From Parapedobacter luteus (GTDB taxonomy: Bacteria > Bacteroidota > Bacteroidia > Sphingobacteriales > Sphingobacteriaceae): a DNA stretch of 64,000 nucleotides. Where the stretch lies: NCBI RefSeq assembly GCF_900168055.1, contig NZ_FUYS01000002.1, forward strand, positions 186,888-250,887. Reading direction: 5' to 3'. The translations under genes were made by a program, and so were the position numbers. Positions 1 through 9,720 of the stretch are shown piece by piece. Positions within the stretch are counted from its first letter, which is position 1, and each line of letters starts with the position of its first letter. The notes beneath the pieces were generated by a model that searched no databases, was not told the DNA's origin, and worked only from the letters and a program-made list of their open reading frames with translations.

Positions 1-2886
1 GGCACCAATCCGAAGGATATGGAGCAATTGGTCGTAAAACCCATGGAAACCCGGATCTACGACCTCGACAATATTAAGCGTATACGTACCACAATCCTGA
101 ATGGGCTGGCCGTACTTTTCGTCGAGTACGAACACGGTGTTGATTACGATGATAAATACCAAGAGCTTATTCGGGAAGTCAGCGCATTGCGTCCGCAATT
201 GCCTGATGAGCTATACAGCATTGATGTACAGAAAATCGATCCTACGGGCGTAAATGTTTTGCAAGTTGCATTAATCTCTGAGAATGCGTCACGCAAAGTG
301 ATGAAGGATGTTTCCGACGATCTGAAAGAGGCGCTGGAGAAGGTGAAGGCCTTGAAGGATGTGAAAGTAAGCGGCCTGTCTGACCAGATAATAAGGGTGG
401 ATGTTGAGCCGGCGCGGCTCGCACAGCTAGGTATCCCGCTCAATCGGGTCATGCAAGCTATCCAAAGCGAAGGGGCTAACATTCCTGGAGGAAGTATATT
501 GGCTGGAGGCAAAGTGTTTAGCATCAAGACCAGCGGCAACTACCAAAGTATTGAGAGCATCAAAAACACCATCATCTCCAGTGCGGAGGGAAAAAACACG
601 CTGTTGAGGGATGTTGCGGCCGTGTATGCCGATTTTGCGCCGGAGACACATATTACGCGTCTCAATGGCCATCGGGCCGTATTTGTGAATGCGGCGCAAA
701 AGGCCGGGGAAAACATTAGCCGGACACAGGAAGCGTATCTGAAGGTGCTCGATCAATTCAAAGCGCGCTTGCCGGACAATATCGACATGGTGTTGCATTT
801 CGACCAAGGTGAAAACGTCAATAAACGGCTCAGTGGCTTGGGGATTGACTTCCTCATTGCAGTCACGCTGGTGCTTATCACGCTGTTGCCCTTGGGTATG
901 CGTGCGTCGCTCGTGGTGATGATTGCTGTACCGCTGTCGTTATCCATGGGGGTCATTGTTCTCAATGCGCTGGGTTATTCATTGAACCAGCTGAGTATCG
1001 TCGGCTTCGTGGTGGCGTTGGGTTTGGTCGTAGATGATAGCATTGTGGTGGTCGAAAACATCGAGCGGTGGATGCGCGAAGGGTTTTCGCGTGTGGAGGC
1101 AGCCATCAAGGGCACCCATCAGATTGCGCTGGCAGTAGTCGGCTGTACAGTGACCTTGGCGATAGCCTTTATGCCCCTGATGTTTATGCCTGAGACGGCG
1201 GGCGATTTTATCCGTAGCTTACCGATGGCGGTCATCGGTTCGGTCATCGCTTCCATGTTGGTGGCCTTGCTGGTGGTGCCTTTTCTGTCGAGCCGGTTAC
1301 TAAAGCCGCATGAAAATCCCGACGGAAACGCCGTGCTTCGCTGGCTCCAGCGCGCTATCCATAGCACGTATGCGGTATTGCTCGATAAGGCGCTGAAGCG
1401 CCCGTGGCAGACGGTCGCAGTGGCCGTTTTGATTTTTGCTGGCGCATTGGCACTTATTCCTGTGGTCGGTTTCAGTTTGTTTCCGTCTTCAGAAAAACCT
1501 CAGTTTCTAGTCCGTATCAATGCGCCGTTGCAGGCTAATATCTATGTGACAGATAGCATTACGCGCCAGTTGGAAGCTGAGCTTGCGGAGATGTCTGAGG
1601 TGCAATACTTCGCGTCCAACGTCGGTAAAGGGAATCCCCGGATCTATTATAATGTGGAGCAAGCCAACGAACGAGCAGATTTCGCTGAGCTGTTTGTGCA
1701 GTTGCAGGCGGATACCTCCCCAAAGGAGAAGGAAGCATTCATTGAGCAACTGCGGCAGCGTTGGACGCCTTATCTGGGCGCGAAGGTAGAGGTGAAGAAT
1801 TTTGAGCAGGGGGTTCCTGTGATATCCCCGGTGGAAGTGCGTCTGTTTGGTGAGAACTTAGATACGCTGAAACGTTTAGCTGCGCAGGTGGAAACGATGA
1901 TGGAGCGCACGCCAGGTGCATTGTATGTGAATAATCCTATACGAAACGATAAGACAGATATCCAGGTGGATATTCATCGGGATAAGGCGTTGGCCCTGGG
2001 GGTACCGAGTGCAAATATTGATCGGACGGTTCGTCTGATGTTGGCGGGATATGACGTGACTACCTATACCGATCCGGAGTCGGATGACGACGATTACCTG
2101 GTACGGTTGAGTATGCCTCGCGGCTCTTATCCGGATCTGACGGTGTTTGATCGGATTTATGTAGACAACGTAGCGGGTGTAGCCGTGCCGTTTAGCCAAT
2201 TGGCTACGCTGAAACTGGTGCCTTCGCCACCTGCCATCTACCATATTGACCGGGAACGCACCGTATCGGTCAATTGTTTTGTAGCAAGTGGTTATACGAA
2301 TGACGAAGTTATCCAAGACGTTGTCCGCCAAATGGACGAGATGTCTTTACCCATGGGATACCACTATGAGATGGGCGGTGAGGTGGAAAGCCGAGAGCAA
2401 TCGTTCGGGGGCTTTGGAACGGTCATTCTGATTACAGTATTTATGTTTATTGCTGTGCTGGTATTAGAGTTTAAGACCTTGCAGAGTACCGTGATCGTTC
2501 TGTCGGTGATCCCGCTGGGAATTGTTGGTGCTGTGTTGGCCCTGCTGGTTACAGGCAATACGCTTTCCTTTGTGGCTACGGTAGGTTTGGTGGCGCTGGC
2601 GGGTATTGAAGTGAAAAACACGATATTACTGGTTGACTTCACCAACCAGCTCCGCCGGGAAGGTATGGAGCTTAACGAGGCGATTGAGAAAGCGGGGGAG
2701 ATGCGGTTTTTGCCGATTATCCTGACTTCGTTGACAGCAATAGGTGGTTTATTACCGATTGCATGGTCAAGTAATCCACTGATTTCGCCATTGGCTATTG
2801 TCATGATTGGCGGACTGATTAGCTCAACGTTGCTGTCGCGTGTCGTTACGCCGATTGTTTATAAGCTGATGCCGCCAAAGGTATAA
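1..2886 (+). CDS. RND efflux transporter, AcrB/HAE1 family, 5' end cut by window
   Basis: Inner-membrane proton-driven drug/solute exporter subunit that would pair with a periplasmic adaptor and a TolC-like channel, neither of which is in the window. The reading frame is open from base 1 (GTNPKD before the first Met at 19), so the true start lies left of the window. About 962 residues are visible; the family usually has 1020-1050, so roughly the first transmembrane helix and the start of the porter domain are missing. The acidic transmembrane motif GLVVDDSIVVVENIERW (about residue 335 from base 19) carries the paired Asp residues of the proton relay. A second block of helices occupies the last ~170 residues. 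A hairpin follows the stop at 2893-2921. Substrate cannot be told from the sequence. Confidence 0.95.
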   Translation, partial: GTNPKDMEQLVVKPMETRIYDLDNIKRIRTTILNGLAVLFVEYEHGVDYDDKYQELIREVSALRPQLPDELYSIDVQKIDPTGVNVLQVALISENASRKVMKDVSDDLKEALEKVKALKDVKVSGLSDQIIRVDVEPARLAQLGIPLNRVMQAIQSEGANIPGGSILAGGKVFSIKTSGNYQSIESIKNTIISSAEGKNTLLRDVAAVYADFAPETHITRLNGHRAVFVNAAQKAGENISRTQEAYLKVLDQFKARLPDNIDMVLHFDQGENVNKRLSGLGIDFLIAVTLVLITLLPLGMRASLVVMIAVPLSLSMGVIVLNALGYSLNQLSIVGFVVALGLVVDDSIVVVENIERWMREGFSRVEAAIKGTHQIALAVVGCTVTLAIAFMPLMFMPETAGDFIRSLPMAVIGSVIASMLVALLVVPFLSSRLLKPHENPDGNAVLRWLQRAIHSTYAVLLDKALKRPWQTVAVAVLIFAGALALIPVVGFSLFPSSEKPQFLVRINAPLQANIYVTDSITRQLEAELAEMSEVQYFASNVGKGNPRIYYNVEQANERADFAELFVQLQADTSPKEKEAFIEQLRQRWTPYLGAKVEVKNFEQGVPVISPVEVRLFGENLDTLKRLAAQVETMMERTPGALYVNNPIRNDKTDIQVDIHRDKALALGVPSANIDRTVRLMLAGYDVTTYTDPESDDDDYLVRLSMPRGSYPDLTVFDRIYVDNVAGVAVPFSQLATLKLVPSPPAIYHIDRERTVSVNCFVASGYTNDEVIQDVVRQMDEMSLPMGYHYEMGGEVESREQSFGGFGTVILITVFMFIAVLVLEFKTLQSTVIVLSVIPLGIVGAVLALLVTGNTLSFVATVGLVALAGIEVKNTILLVDFTNQLRREGMELNEAIEKAGEMRFLPIILTSLTAIGGLLPIAWSSNPLISPLAIVMIGGLISSTLLSRVVTPIVYKLMPPKV

Positions 2887-2892
2887 ACGCAA

Positions 2893-2921
2893 ACTGCCCG
2901 GCCTCTTGTGTGCCGGGCAGT
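2893..2921. terminator. Hairpin between convergent genes, likely bidirectional terminator
   Basis: Perfect 10-bp inverted repeat ACTGCCCGGC / GCCGGGCAGT with a 9-base loop, 6 bases after the RND stop codon. It also lies just beyond the stop of the small minus-strand gene at 2932. No strong T-run follows directly on either side (T-rich DNA starts at 2940), so it is an imperfect intrinsic terminator. Confidence 0.6.
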
Positions 2922-2931
2922 CCTGCATTGG

Positions 2932-3096
2932 TCATTTATCTTTTTTTATTTGTCCGGTGCGTACGCCACCTGCATTAGGCAGCCCTTGTGCCCGTTTTTG
3001 CTTTTTTGAATCGGCGAATGCTTTGTCCGCAGTTGAGCTGCCCATTTCGCCTTTGCGGCTTTTGTCTTGTGTGCCAGTTACATTTTTTTCCTTCAT
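2932..3096 (-). CDS. Small basic hypothetical protein, 54 aa
   Basis: I read an open frame of 54 codons on the minus strand from ATG at 3096 to TGA at 2932. It begins MKEKNVTGTQDKSRKG and ends GGVRTGQIKKDK. The case for a real gene is an unusually good ribosome-binding site: GGAGGGG sits 5-6 bases upstream of the ATG, better than at most genes in this window. The frame also fills the gap between two convergent genes and ends just before a hairpin. The product is very rich in Lys, Gly, Ser and Asp, has no hydrophobic segment, and is probably disordered. I do not recognise a family. It may be read through from the permease gene 76 bases upstream. Confidence 0.6.
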   Translation of the reverse strand: MKEKNVTGTQDKSRKGEMGSSTADKAFADSKKQKRAQGLPNAGGVRTGQIKKDK

Positions 3097-3172
3097 GGTA
3101 CCCCTCCATTTGTTTTGTTACCTTCAATAACAACCGAAGCGGTAGCATTGTTCTTTCCCATGAAGTAAAAAA

Positions 3173-4366
3173 TCATTCTTGTTTCCCGCTGTCAGGCTCT
3201 TCGGCTTTTCTTTCTATCTCTTCCTTCATTTTCCGCTCCTTGGCCTCCAGCAAGTCCCGCAGGTTCCATCGTTTCAGGAGAATCTTGGTCGAATACCGCT
3301 TGAGGTGGTATTTTTCCGGCTCACCGATCAGGAATCCGAAAGCATTCATGGAAGGGATGGCATCGAACAACACCTTGATGGTCGCCGTTATGGGCAGTGC
3401 GAGAATCAATCCGGCCAAACCGAACAGCATGCCACCCAATAGAATGGATATGATAGCCATCAACGGGTTGATGCTGACTTTTCCACCCACGATGTTGGGG
3501 GTAATGACGTTGCCTTCCAAAAATTGCACCACCTGAAACCAGGCGATGACACCAATGGCATACCAAGAGCTGTCTTTGGTGGCCAATGCAAAAAGGGCGG
3601 GCAAGATTGACCCGATAGCGATACCAATGTAAGGTAGCAGCATGAGTAGCGAAGCCAGCGTGCCGAAAAACCAAGCGTACTGGATACCCATGAGCAATAG
3701 CCCCACCGTATTTAAAATAGCTACGATGCCCATCACGGTGACAAGCCCCAGCAAGTAGCTTTGTACGACCGTGTAAATTTTGTTGAGTGTATTGTGGACG
3801 CGTTCCTGCGGTGTGGATTTAAATGCGCGGAAGAAGAACTCACGGAAGAAAACCCGATAATACAACAGGAAGAACGAAAACAGGGGAACCAGCACCGCTC
3901 CCGCGAGCAAGTTGCCAATAGAACCAAAGGCTGCGGTGATATGGGAGGCTGCATTAGATAAAAACTGGTTGGCTTGGCCCCGTAACCTTTCGGCGACCTC
4001 CGTGGGTTCAAGGCCGAAACGGTCATGCAGCCATCGTTGTATCGTGTCAAAAATGGAAAGGAATTTTGATTGGATTTCGGTGCCATCCCTGCCGATGACG
4101 ATGACTTGATGGATGATAAACCAGATCAAACCGGAGATAATTGCGATAGCCAATATGACGGCGAGCAGTGCCGAAAAAGCCTTGCCGAAGCGCAAGCGCT
4201 CCAGGAAACGTGCTACTGGGTACAGTGAAATGGCGATCAGGATGGAAAACATCAGTGGCACCAGCACGCTTTGCAATGCATACATGAGCGCGATGATAAG
4301 GGCCAGCGCAAACAGCGTTGCCGCCAGCTCCAGGGCATAGGGTCGTTTGGTGGGTGTTTCCTGCAT
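3173..4366 (-). CDS. AI-2E family transporter (PerM/UPF0118)
   Basis: Polytopic inner-membrane protein of the AI-2E/PerM family (397 aa; family about 350-400). The order is typical: two or three helices in residues ~15-90, a soluble segment (~90-150) with WLHDRFGLEP, then a block of helices to ~residue 345 containing LMLLPYIGIAIGSILPAL and LEGNVITPNIVGGKVSINPL, the conserved region of the family. The C-terminal ~50 residues are charged and cytoplasmic. Family members have been linked to export of small molecules or to sodium/proton antiport; the substrate here is unknown. It lies 49 bases downstream of rnr on the same strand and may be cotranscribed with it. Confidence 0.9.
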   Translation of the reverse strand: MQETPTKRPYALELAATLFALALIIALMYALQSVLVPLMFSILIAISLYPVARFLERLRFGKAFSALLAVILAIAIISGLIWFIIHQVIVIGRDGTEIQSKFLSIFDTIQRWLHDRFGLEPTEVAERLRGQANQFLSNAASHITAAFGSIGNLLAGAVLVPLFSFFLLYYRVFFREFFFRAFKSTPQERVHNTLNKIYTVVQSYLLGLVTVMGIVAILNTVGLLLMGIQYAWFFGTLASLLMLLPYIGIAIGSILPALFALATKDSSWYAIGVIAWFQVVQFLEGNVITPNIVGGKVSINPLMAIISILLGGMLFGLAGLILALPITATIKVLFDAIPSMNAFGFLIGEPEKYHLKRYSTKILLKRWNLRDLLEAKERKMKEEIERKAEEPDSGKQE

Positions 4367-4415
4367 AGTATAACGTTCTTTATGCCTTTCTCAAAGATAA
4401 GCAAAATTTTTGCGA

Positions 4416-6545
4416 TCAAGACGTTAGCGTGAAATCAATTTGGCGCTTGGCCAAATCCACTTTTTTCACCCGGATACGCACCTCATCGCCCAACTGATAC
4501 CTTTTTTTCTTTCGCTGGCCGATGATGGCGTAGTTCTTTTCATCAAGGGCATAAAAGTCGTCCGTGATATCGCGCAATCGTACCATACCTTCACATTTGT
4601 TTTCCTCAATCTCTACATACATACCCCATTCGGTTACGCCGGAGACGATACCCAGATACTCTTCGCCCACTTGGTCCTGCAGGAATTCAGCCTGCTTGTA
4701 TTTTATCGAAGCCCGCTCGGCATCCGCTGCTTTTTTTTCCATCTGTGAAGAATGCTCGCAGAATTTCTCATAGGCTTCGGCGTTGGCCGATTTGCCTCCT
4801 GCAAGGTAATGTTCCAGCAACCGGTGCACCATGACATCGGGATAACGCCGGATAGGGGAGGTAAAATGGGTGTAATAATCAAACGCCAAACCATAATGAC
4901 TGGTTTTTTTTGTCGTATAAATGGCCTTGGCCATGGAGCGGATGGCCAGGGTGGTCAGCACATTTTGTTCCTTTGTGCCTTCAATGCGCTCCATCAGGGC
5001 GTTGAGCGAACGGGCGGTCTCCCGGTCGGACTTGGTATTGAGCTTGTAGCCGAAGCGTGCGGCAAATTGCGCGAAGCCGGCAATGGTCTCTGCGTTGGGC
5101 GCATCATGTACGCGGTAAACGAATGTCTTTTTTGTCTTTCCTTTACCTTGCTTACCGATGAATTCGGCAACGCGCTTGTTGGCCAGTAGCATAAAATCTT
5201 CGATGAGTTTATGGGCGTCTTTGCGTTCTTTGGTATATACGCCAAGCGGCTTACCGTTTTCGTCGAGGTGGAACTTGACTTCGGTGGTTTCAAAGCTGAT
5301 GGCGCCATGCTTAAATTTGCGGTCGCGCAACATGTAAGCCAGCTCATTAAGTGTAAGAAGTTCCTGGGCAAATTCGCCCGCCTTGTTGTCGAGTATTTCC
5401 TGGGCTTCTTCGTAGCTAAACCGCCGGTCGGAATGGATAATCGCTTTGCCGAACCACTCATTGATGACGTTGGCATTTTTGTCCATCTCGAATACGGCAG
5501 AGAAGACGAGCCGATCTTCGTGCGGTCGTAGCGAACATAGGTCGTTAGAAAGGCGTTCGGGAAGCATCGGAATAACGCGGTCTACCAGGTACACCGATGT
5601 GCCCCGTTCGAACGCTTCCTTGTCGAGTGCGGTGTCCGGCCGTACAAAATGGGTGACATCAGCGATGTGTATCCCGATTTCGTAATGGCCGTTGGGCAAC
5701 TGCTGGAACGAAAGGGCATCGTCAAAGTCTTTGGCATCGGCGGGGTCGATAGTGAACGTAGTGACGGGGCGGAAATCACGTCGCTTGGCGATTTCATCTG
5801 CCGATATTTCCAAAGGGAAGGCTGCCGCATCCCGTTCGACGGCTTCTGGAAATGCCAATGGAAAGCCAAAATCGGCAAGAATGGCATTCATCTCCGTGTT
5901 GTTCTCGCCTTTTTTGCCGAGGACGTGTCTGACCCGGCCGACCGGGTTTTTGCTATCCTGGGGCCATTCGGTTATCGTCACCACGACCTTTTCTCCATCT
6001 TGCGCGCCGTTGAGATCGGCTAATGGCACGAAGATATCATTGAGCATCTTTCGGTCGTCAGCAACAAAAAAGGCAAACCGGGGCGATATCGTGATGGTGC
6101 CTGTGAATTCCGTGCGGGCACGTTCGAGTATTTCCACGACTTCCCCCTCTTTGCGCTTGCCCCGGCGCTTTTCATAGGCGTGTACTTTGACGCGGTCGCC
6201 GTGCAGGGCTTGCCGGAGTTTACGTGGTGCAATATAAACATCGTCTTCGAACTCGTCTTCGGGTACAATGTAGGCTGAACCATCCGCCGTCATATCAACA
6301 CGGCCTATGACAAAGGCTTTTAGTTCTTTCAGTATATATTTTCCTTTTTCGATCTCCTTGAATAGGCCGATGTGGGCTTCCTCTTGCAGGATGTCGCGTA
6401 TGGCGTTGCGCGATTCCGGATCAGCCAGGTTGAGTTTCGCGGCTACCTGCTTATAGTTCATCGGCTTATTGCCGGACTTTTCGATCACATCCGAAATCAG
6501 TTGCGTGAGGATATGTTTGAATGCGTTGTTTTTTTTGTTTGACAT
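4416..6545 (-). CDS. rnr: Ribonuclease R
   Basis: 3'-to-5' processive exoribonuclease of the RNase II/R family (709 aa) that degrades structured RNA in the cytoplasm. Domains in order: N-terminal winged-helix/OB region (to ~residue 80), cold-shock domains, RNB catalytic domain from ~residue 250 with metal-binding Asp residues in TIDPADAKDFDDAL (~263), the conserved HFTSPIRRYPD motif (~570), and an S1 RNA-binding domain from ~residue 625 (EEYLGIVSGVTEWGMYVEI). The start ATG at 6545 gives MSNKKNNAFKHILTQL, a normal N-terminus for the Bacteroidota enzyme. It follows the exonuclease gene by 54 bases, suggesting a shared transcript of two nucleases. Confidence 0.97.
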   Translation of the reverse strand: MSNKKNNAFKHILTQLISDVIEKSGNKPMNYKQVAAKLNLADPESRNAIRDILQEEAHIGLFKEIEKGKYILKELKAFVIGRVDMTADGSAYIVPEDEFEDDVYIAPRKLRQALHGDRVKVHAYEKRRGKRKEGEVVEILERARTEFTGTITISPRFAFFVADDRKMLNDIFVPLADLNGAQDGEKVVVTITEWPQDSKNPVGRVRHVLGKKGENNTEMNAILADFGFPLAFPEAVERDAAAFPLEISADEIAKRRDFRPVTTFTIDPADAKDFDDALSFQQLPNGHYEIGIHIADVTHFVRPDTALDKEAFERGTSVYLVDRVIPMLPERLSNDLCSLRPHEDRLVFSAVFEMDKNANVINEWFGKAIIHSDRRFSYEEAQEILDNKAGEFAQELLTLNELAYMLRDRKFKHGAISFETTEVKFHLDENGKPLGVYTKERKDAHKLIEDFMLLANKRVAEFIGKQGKGKTKKTFVYRVHDAPNAETIAGFAQFAARFGYKLNTKSDRETARSLNALMERIEGTKEQNVLTTLAIRSMAKAIYTTKKTSHYGLAFDYYTHFTSPIRRYPDVMVHRLLEHYLAGGKSANAEAYEKFCEHSSQMEKKAADAERASIKYKQAEFLQDQVGEEYLGIVSGVTEWGMYVEIEENKCEGMVRLRDITDDFYALDEKNYAIIGQRKKKRYQLGDEVRIRVKKVDLAKRQIDFTLTS

Positions 6546-6599
6546 AGTTGAGTATTGGTACGTAAGATTTGAAACATCAAATAGGAACCACCAGATAAT

Positions 6600-7313
6600 T
6601 TATTCCGCAAAACTAATATCGTCCGGCTCAATCAATGGCTCGCCGCGCAATCTCCGCAAGATTTGTGCCGTGGTGATAACGTCCTTTTCACAGTAGACAC
6701 GGATACGTTCTAAATTGTTTTCTTTGTAATACACCTCGTAGACGTCTTCGCCGCTAATGTCGTCCTTGGGCGTAGGTATCCCCAGGACCGCCGCAATCAA
6801 GTTGAGAGACACGTTATTGCGGAAATCCCCGAAACGCCACAGTTCCATGGTATCTAAATGGTTGACTTCCCACGGTTTTTTGCCCGATACATCGAGTTGC
6901 GGCGGAAGCCCAAGCCCATTGATGATTGTTCTCTTGCAGATGTAAGGAAAATCGAAAGATTTGCCATTATGCCCACAAAGCACGAGGCTTGCCGGCTGTC
7001 TGCGGAGCAGTGTGGAAAAGCCAGTCAGTAATTCTCTTTCATCGGCTTGGGCAAACGACTTCACGCGAAACCCCATCCGGCTGTTCCGTTGGTAGAATAT
7101 GCCGACAGACAGGCAGATTATTTTTCCGAATTCTGCATGTAGTCCGGCGGTGTGGTAGACGTCGGCAGCAGACTCTCCGTCTTGCAATATGTTTTTTACT
7201 TTGTGACACCACAATTCTTGGAAATGAGGTGTTAACGCGTCATATGAAGCGTATTGAGGCACGGTTTCGATATCCAGTACCAACACTTGCTGTAGGTCCA
7301 AAAGTTCTAGCAT
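6600..7313 (-). CDS. 3'-5' exonuclease, PolB-like DEDD family
   Basis: Predicted DEDD-superfamily exonuclease of 237 aa (the stand-alone DNA polymerase B exonuclease-like family). Exo I is VLDIETVP near residue 12-19, with the catalytic Asp and Glu. Exo II is in LCGHNGKSFDFPYICKR (~residues 112-128). Exo III is in RVYCEKDVITTAQILRRL near the C-terminus, with the last Asp. No polymerase domain is present. The start is 1 base after the stop of the PBP1C gene, so translation is probably coupled. Role in DNA repair or RNA processing is not settled for this family; co-location with rnr is suggestive only. Confidence 0.85.
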   Translation of the reverse strand: MLELLDLQQVLVLDIETVPQYASYDALTPHFQELWCHKVKNILQDGESAADVYHTAGLHAEFGKIICLSVGIFYQRNSRMGFRVKSFAQADERELLTGFSTLLRRQPASLVLCGHNGKSFDFPYICKRTIINGLGLPPQLDVSGKKPWEVNHLDTMELWRFGDFRNNVSLNLIAAVLGIPTPKDDISGEDVYEVYYKENNLERIRVYCEKDVITTAQILRRLRGEPLIEPDDISFAE

Positions 7314-7314
7314 A

Positions 7315-9720
7315 TTATTTCGTTAAAATTTCGAATCGGTGACTAATGCGTGCGCCGGTGTTATCAACCAATGTGATGCGGTGTATTCCCGCAGGCACAT
7401 CAAGCGCAAGCTGATGAAATGTCTCCGTTTCGCCCACAAATGTTTCATCAAGATGCCAATATATTTTGCTGCCTTTGCTGCGATGTGCGGCACTAAAGAT
7501 GACCTGACCGCGCTGGCCGTCAATTTCTAAAGGTATGTAAATTCTCGCGTCATTTTTGGGGTAAATCATTTCCATGACCAAATCTTCCGTGTGGGCCGCG
7601 CAATCGCTGGCAAAAGGAGGTAGTTCGCGGTAATTGGCGTGCCTTGACTTATAATAGAACTCCATGGCCGGAGGTAGTACAAACCAGGAGGTGGTTATCA
7701 TATCCCCCGGGGCGGCACAGTCGGCGGTCACCCGTCGTGTGCCGCCCTTATTCGTGTGCACAAGTTGATGGTAAGGACAAACGGACGAGCGGTGGCCCGG
7801 TGCAGGGATGTAGATGGTATCGGGTTTAGGGCAGTCTTGCCCCGCGAGGTGACCGCTTTCGCGACATACAGCGGTCTGCACCATCCGGTCTAATGGCACT
7901 TCAAACCAACCTTGGTGAGGCAGCAACCCGAAAATTTCAAATAAGATTGGGGCAGCGGTCTCAATACCGGTCAGGCCGGGCCGTCCCTCGCCATCGGCAT
8001 TGCCTACCCATACGCATACCACATGGCCGGGTGTAAGTCCTATGGCCCATCCATCGCGGAAGCCAAAGCTTGTGCCGGTTTTCCAAGCTATTTTCTTCGA
8101 TGAGGTGAATTGCTCCCATAGCGCTTCCTCGCCAGGGCGCATTACTTCGTTCATCGCCTGGAAAGTGAAATATAACGAAGCGTGGTCAATCAGCGATGCT
8201 CGATCCCTGCCGTCGCCAGGCGGTCTATGGGTGTTTTTCTGATAGCTTGGGGCGTGATAATCGGCCGGGCTGTATCCACCATCATGGCGTCGATAATGGT
8301 TCAACGTACGAGCCATGCTGGCATATGTTCCCGCAAGCTGCCACATAGTCACCTCGCATCCCCCCAGAATCATGGATAGCCCATAGAAATCGGCCGGTCT
8401 GTTAAGCGTGCCGATACCTGCTTGGCGAAGAAAAGGCTGAAAGCGCTGGTATTTGTACTGTTGCAACATCTTCACTGCCGGAATGTTGAGTGACCGGCTT
8501 AACGCGCGGGAAGCCGGAAGGGCACCGTCATAGCCCAGATCATAATTTTGTGGCGTATAACCGCCGATTTGCGTGGGGATGTCCGGGATCAACGTATGGG
8601 GCAGGATCAGCCCGTCGGTAAGCATTGCCGCGTAGAGCAAGGGCTTCAGTGTGCTGCCGGGACTACGAAGTGCGGTTATCATATCTACATGGCTTTCGGC
8701 CTCGACGTTTTGCGGAGTATGTACATTGCCCACGTAAGCCAATGCGTTGCCAGTCTCGACGTTCAGCACGAGTGCTGCAGCATTGAGGATACCGTTGGCG
8801 CTCAGGCTGCGATGATGGCGATCAATAATATCGGCTATTTGCTGTTGCAAATTGGCTTTGAGTGACGTTTCGAGGCGTGTGGTGCCGGTACCGAGCTGGC
8901 GATATTCCTTCCTGAACCGATCCAAAAGGTGAGGAGCCAATCGCGGGAGGGGGCGCGGTTTGTCCGGTAGCGGTTCCAACTTGGCTAATGCTGCGGTAGC
9001 ACTGTCGAGGGTGCCTTGCGCGGACAGTTTATCCAGCAGTGCATTGCGCTTGGCAAGTAGCAGCTGCCGATTGCGTCCTGGATGGATGAGCGATGGAGCG
9101 TTGGGCAGTACGGCTAGCATCGCGGCTTCTGCCCATGAAAGCTGTTGTGATGCACGGCCGAAATATCGCCAGGAAGCGGCGTCCAACCCGACCACATTAC
9201 TGCCGAAAGGGGCATTTGCGCAATACATCCGAAGGATAGCCGTCTTGCTGTAACTGACTTCCAGCCGGAACGCCAGAAACGCTTCAATGCATTTTTGCCA
9301 AACCGTCCGCGGTTTGTTTCTGCTCATTCGGATAACCTGCATACTAATGGTGCTGCCTCCGCTAACCACGCGCCTGCCTGTCGTATTTTGCCACCCAGCG
9401 CGTAGCAACGCGAGAGGATCGATGCCTGGATGGAAATAAAAACGTTTGTCCTCAAAGGCGATGATGCACTCGATGAATTTTTCCGAAATGGTATCCGCTA
9501 TCGGAAAACGCCATTGGCCGTCTTCCGCTATCGACGCACCTAAAAGAGCACCGGCTTCGTCCACGACCACAAACGAGGTAGGGGTACGGAAAAGTGGTTT
9601 GGGCAACGAGAAATAGAAAACGACAGTCATTAAAACGACCAACGTCAGGACCAACGCCCCTTTCGGCGTTTTACCAAAGCCAGTGAAACGCTTTGCCCAT
9701 GTTTGCACCCCCGTCATCAT
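7315..9720 (-). CDS. pbpC: Penicillin-binding protein 1C, bifunctional peptidoglycan synthase
   Basis: Class A PBP that polymerises glycan strands and carries a transpeptidase domain, anchored in the inner membrane. From the chosen start (ATG 9720) it is 801 aa; an upstream ATG at 9756 would add 12 residues. One N-terminal membrane helix is followed by a GT51 transglycosylase domain (catalytic EDKRFYFHPGIDP; GGSTISMQV). The transpeptidase has SPGSTLKP with the nucleophile Ser, SRSLN, and KTGTSFGFRDGW. A BiPBP_C domain ends the protein, all typical of PBP1C. In many bacteria the gene neighbours an alpha-2-macroglobulin homologue; none is present here. The 5' flank carries repeated ATTTTGCTAAA boxes, one touching the start codon. 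Confidence 0.93.
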   Translation of the reverse strand: MMTGVQTWAKRFTGFGKTPKGALVLTLVVLMTVVFYFSLPKPLFRTPTSFVVVDEAGALLGASIAEDGQWRFPIADTISEKFIECIIAFEDKRFYFHPGIDPLALLRAGWQNTTGRRVVSGGSTISMQVIRMSRNKPRTVWQKCIEAFLAFRLEVSYSKTAILRMYCANAPFGSNVVGLDAASWRYFGRASQQLSWAEAAMLAVLPNAPSLIHPGRNRQLLLAKRNALLDKLSAQGTLDSATAALAKLEPLPDKPRPLPRLAPHLLDRFRKEYRQLGTGTTRLETSLKANLQQQIADIIDRHHRSLSANGILNAAALVLNVETGNALAYVGNVHTPQNVEAESHVDMITALRSPGSTLKPLLYAAMLTDGLILPHTLIPDIPTQIGGYTPQNYDLGYDGALPASRALSRSLNIPAVKMLQQYKYQRFQPFLRQAGIGTLNRPADFYGLSMILGGCEVTMWQLAGTYASMARTLNHYRRHDGGYSPADYHAPSYQKNTHRPPGDGRDRASLIDHASLYFTFQAMNEVMRPGEEALWEQFTSSKKIAWKTGTSFGFRDGWAIGLTPGHVVCVWVGNADGEGRPGLTGIETAAPILFEIFGLLPHQGWFEVPLDRMVQTAVCRESGHLAGQDCPKPDTIYIPAPGHRSSVCPYHQLVHTNKGGTRRVTADCAAPGDMITTSWFVLPPAMEFYYKSRHANYRELPPFASDCAAHTEDLVMEMIYPKNDARIYIPLEIDGQRGQVIFSAAHRSKGSKIYWHLDETFVGETETFHQLALDVPAGIHRITLVDNTGARISHRFEILTK

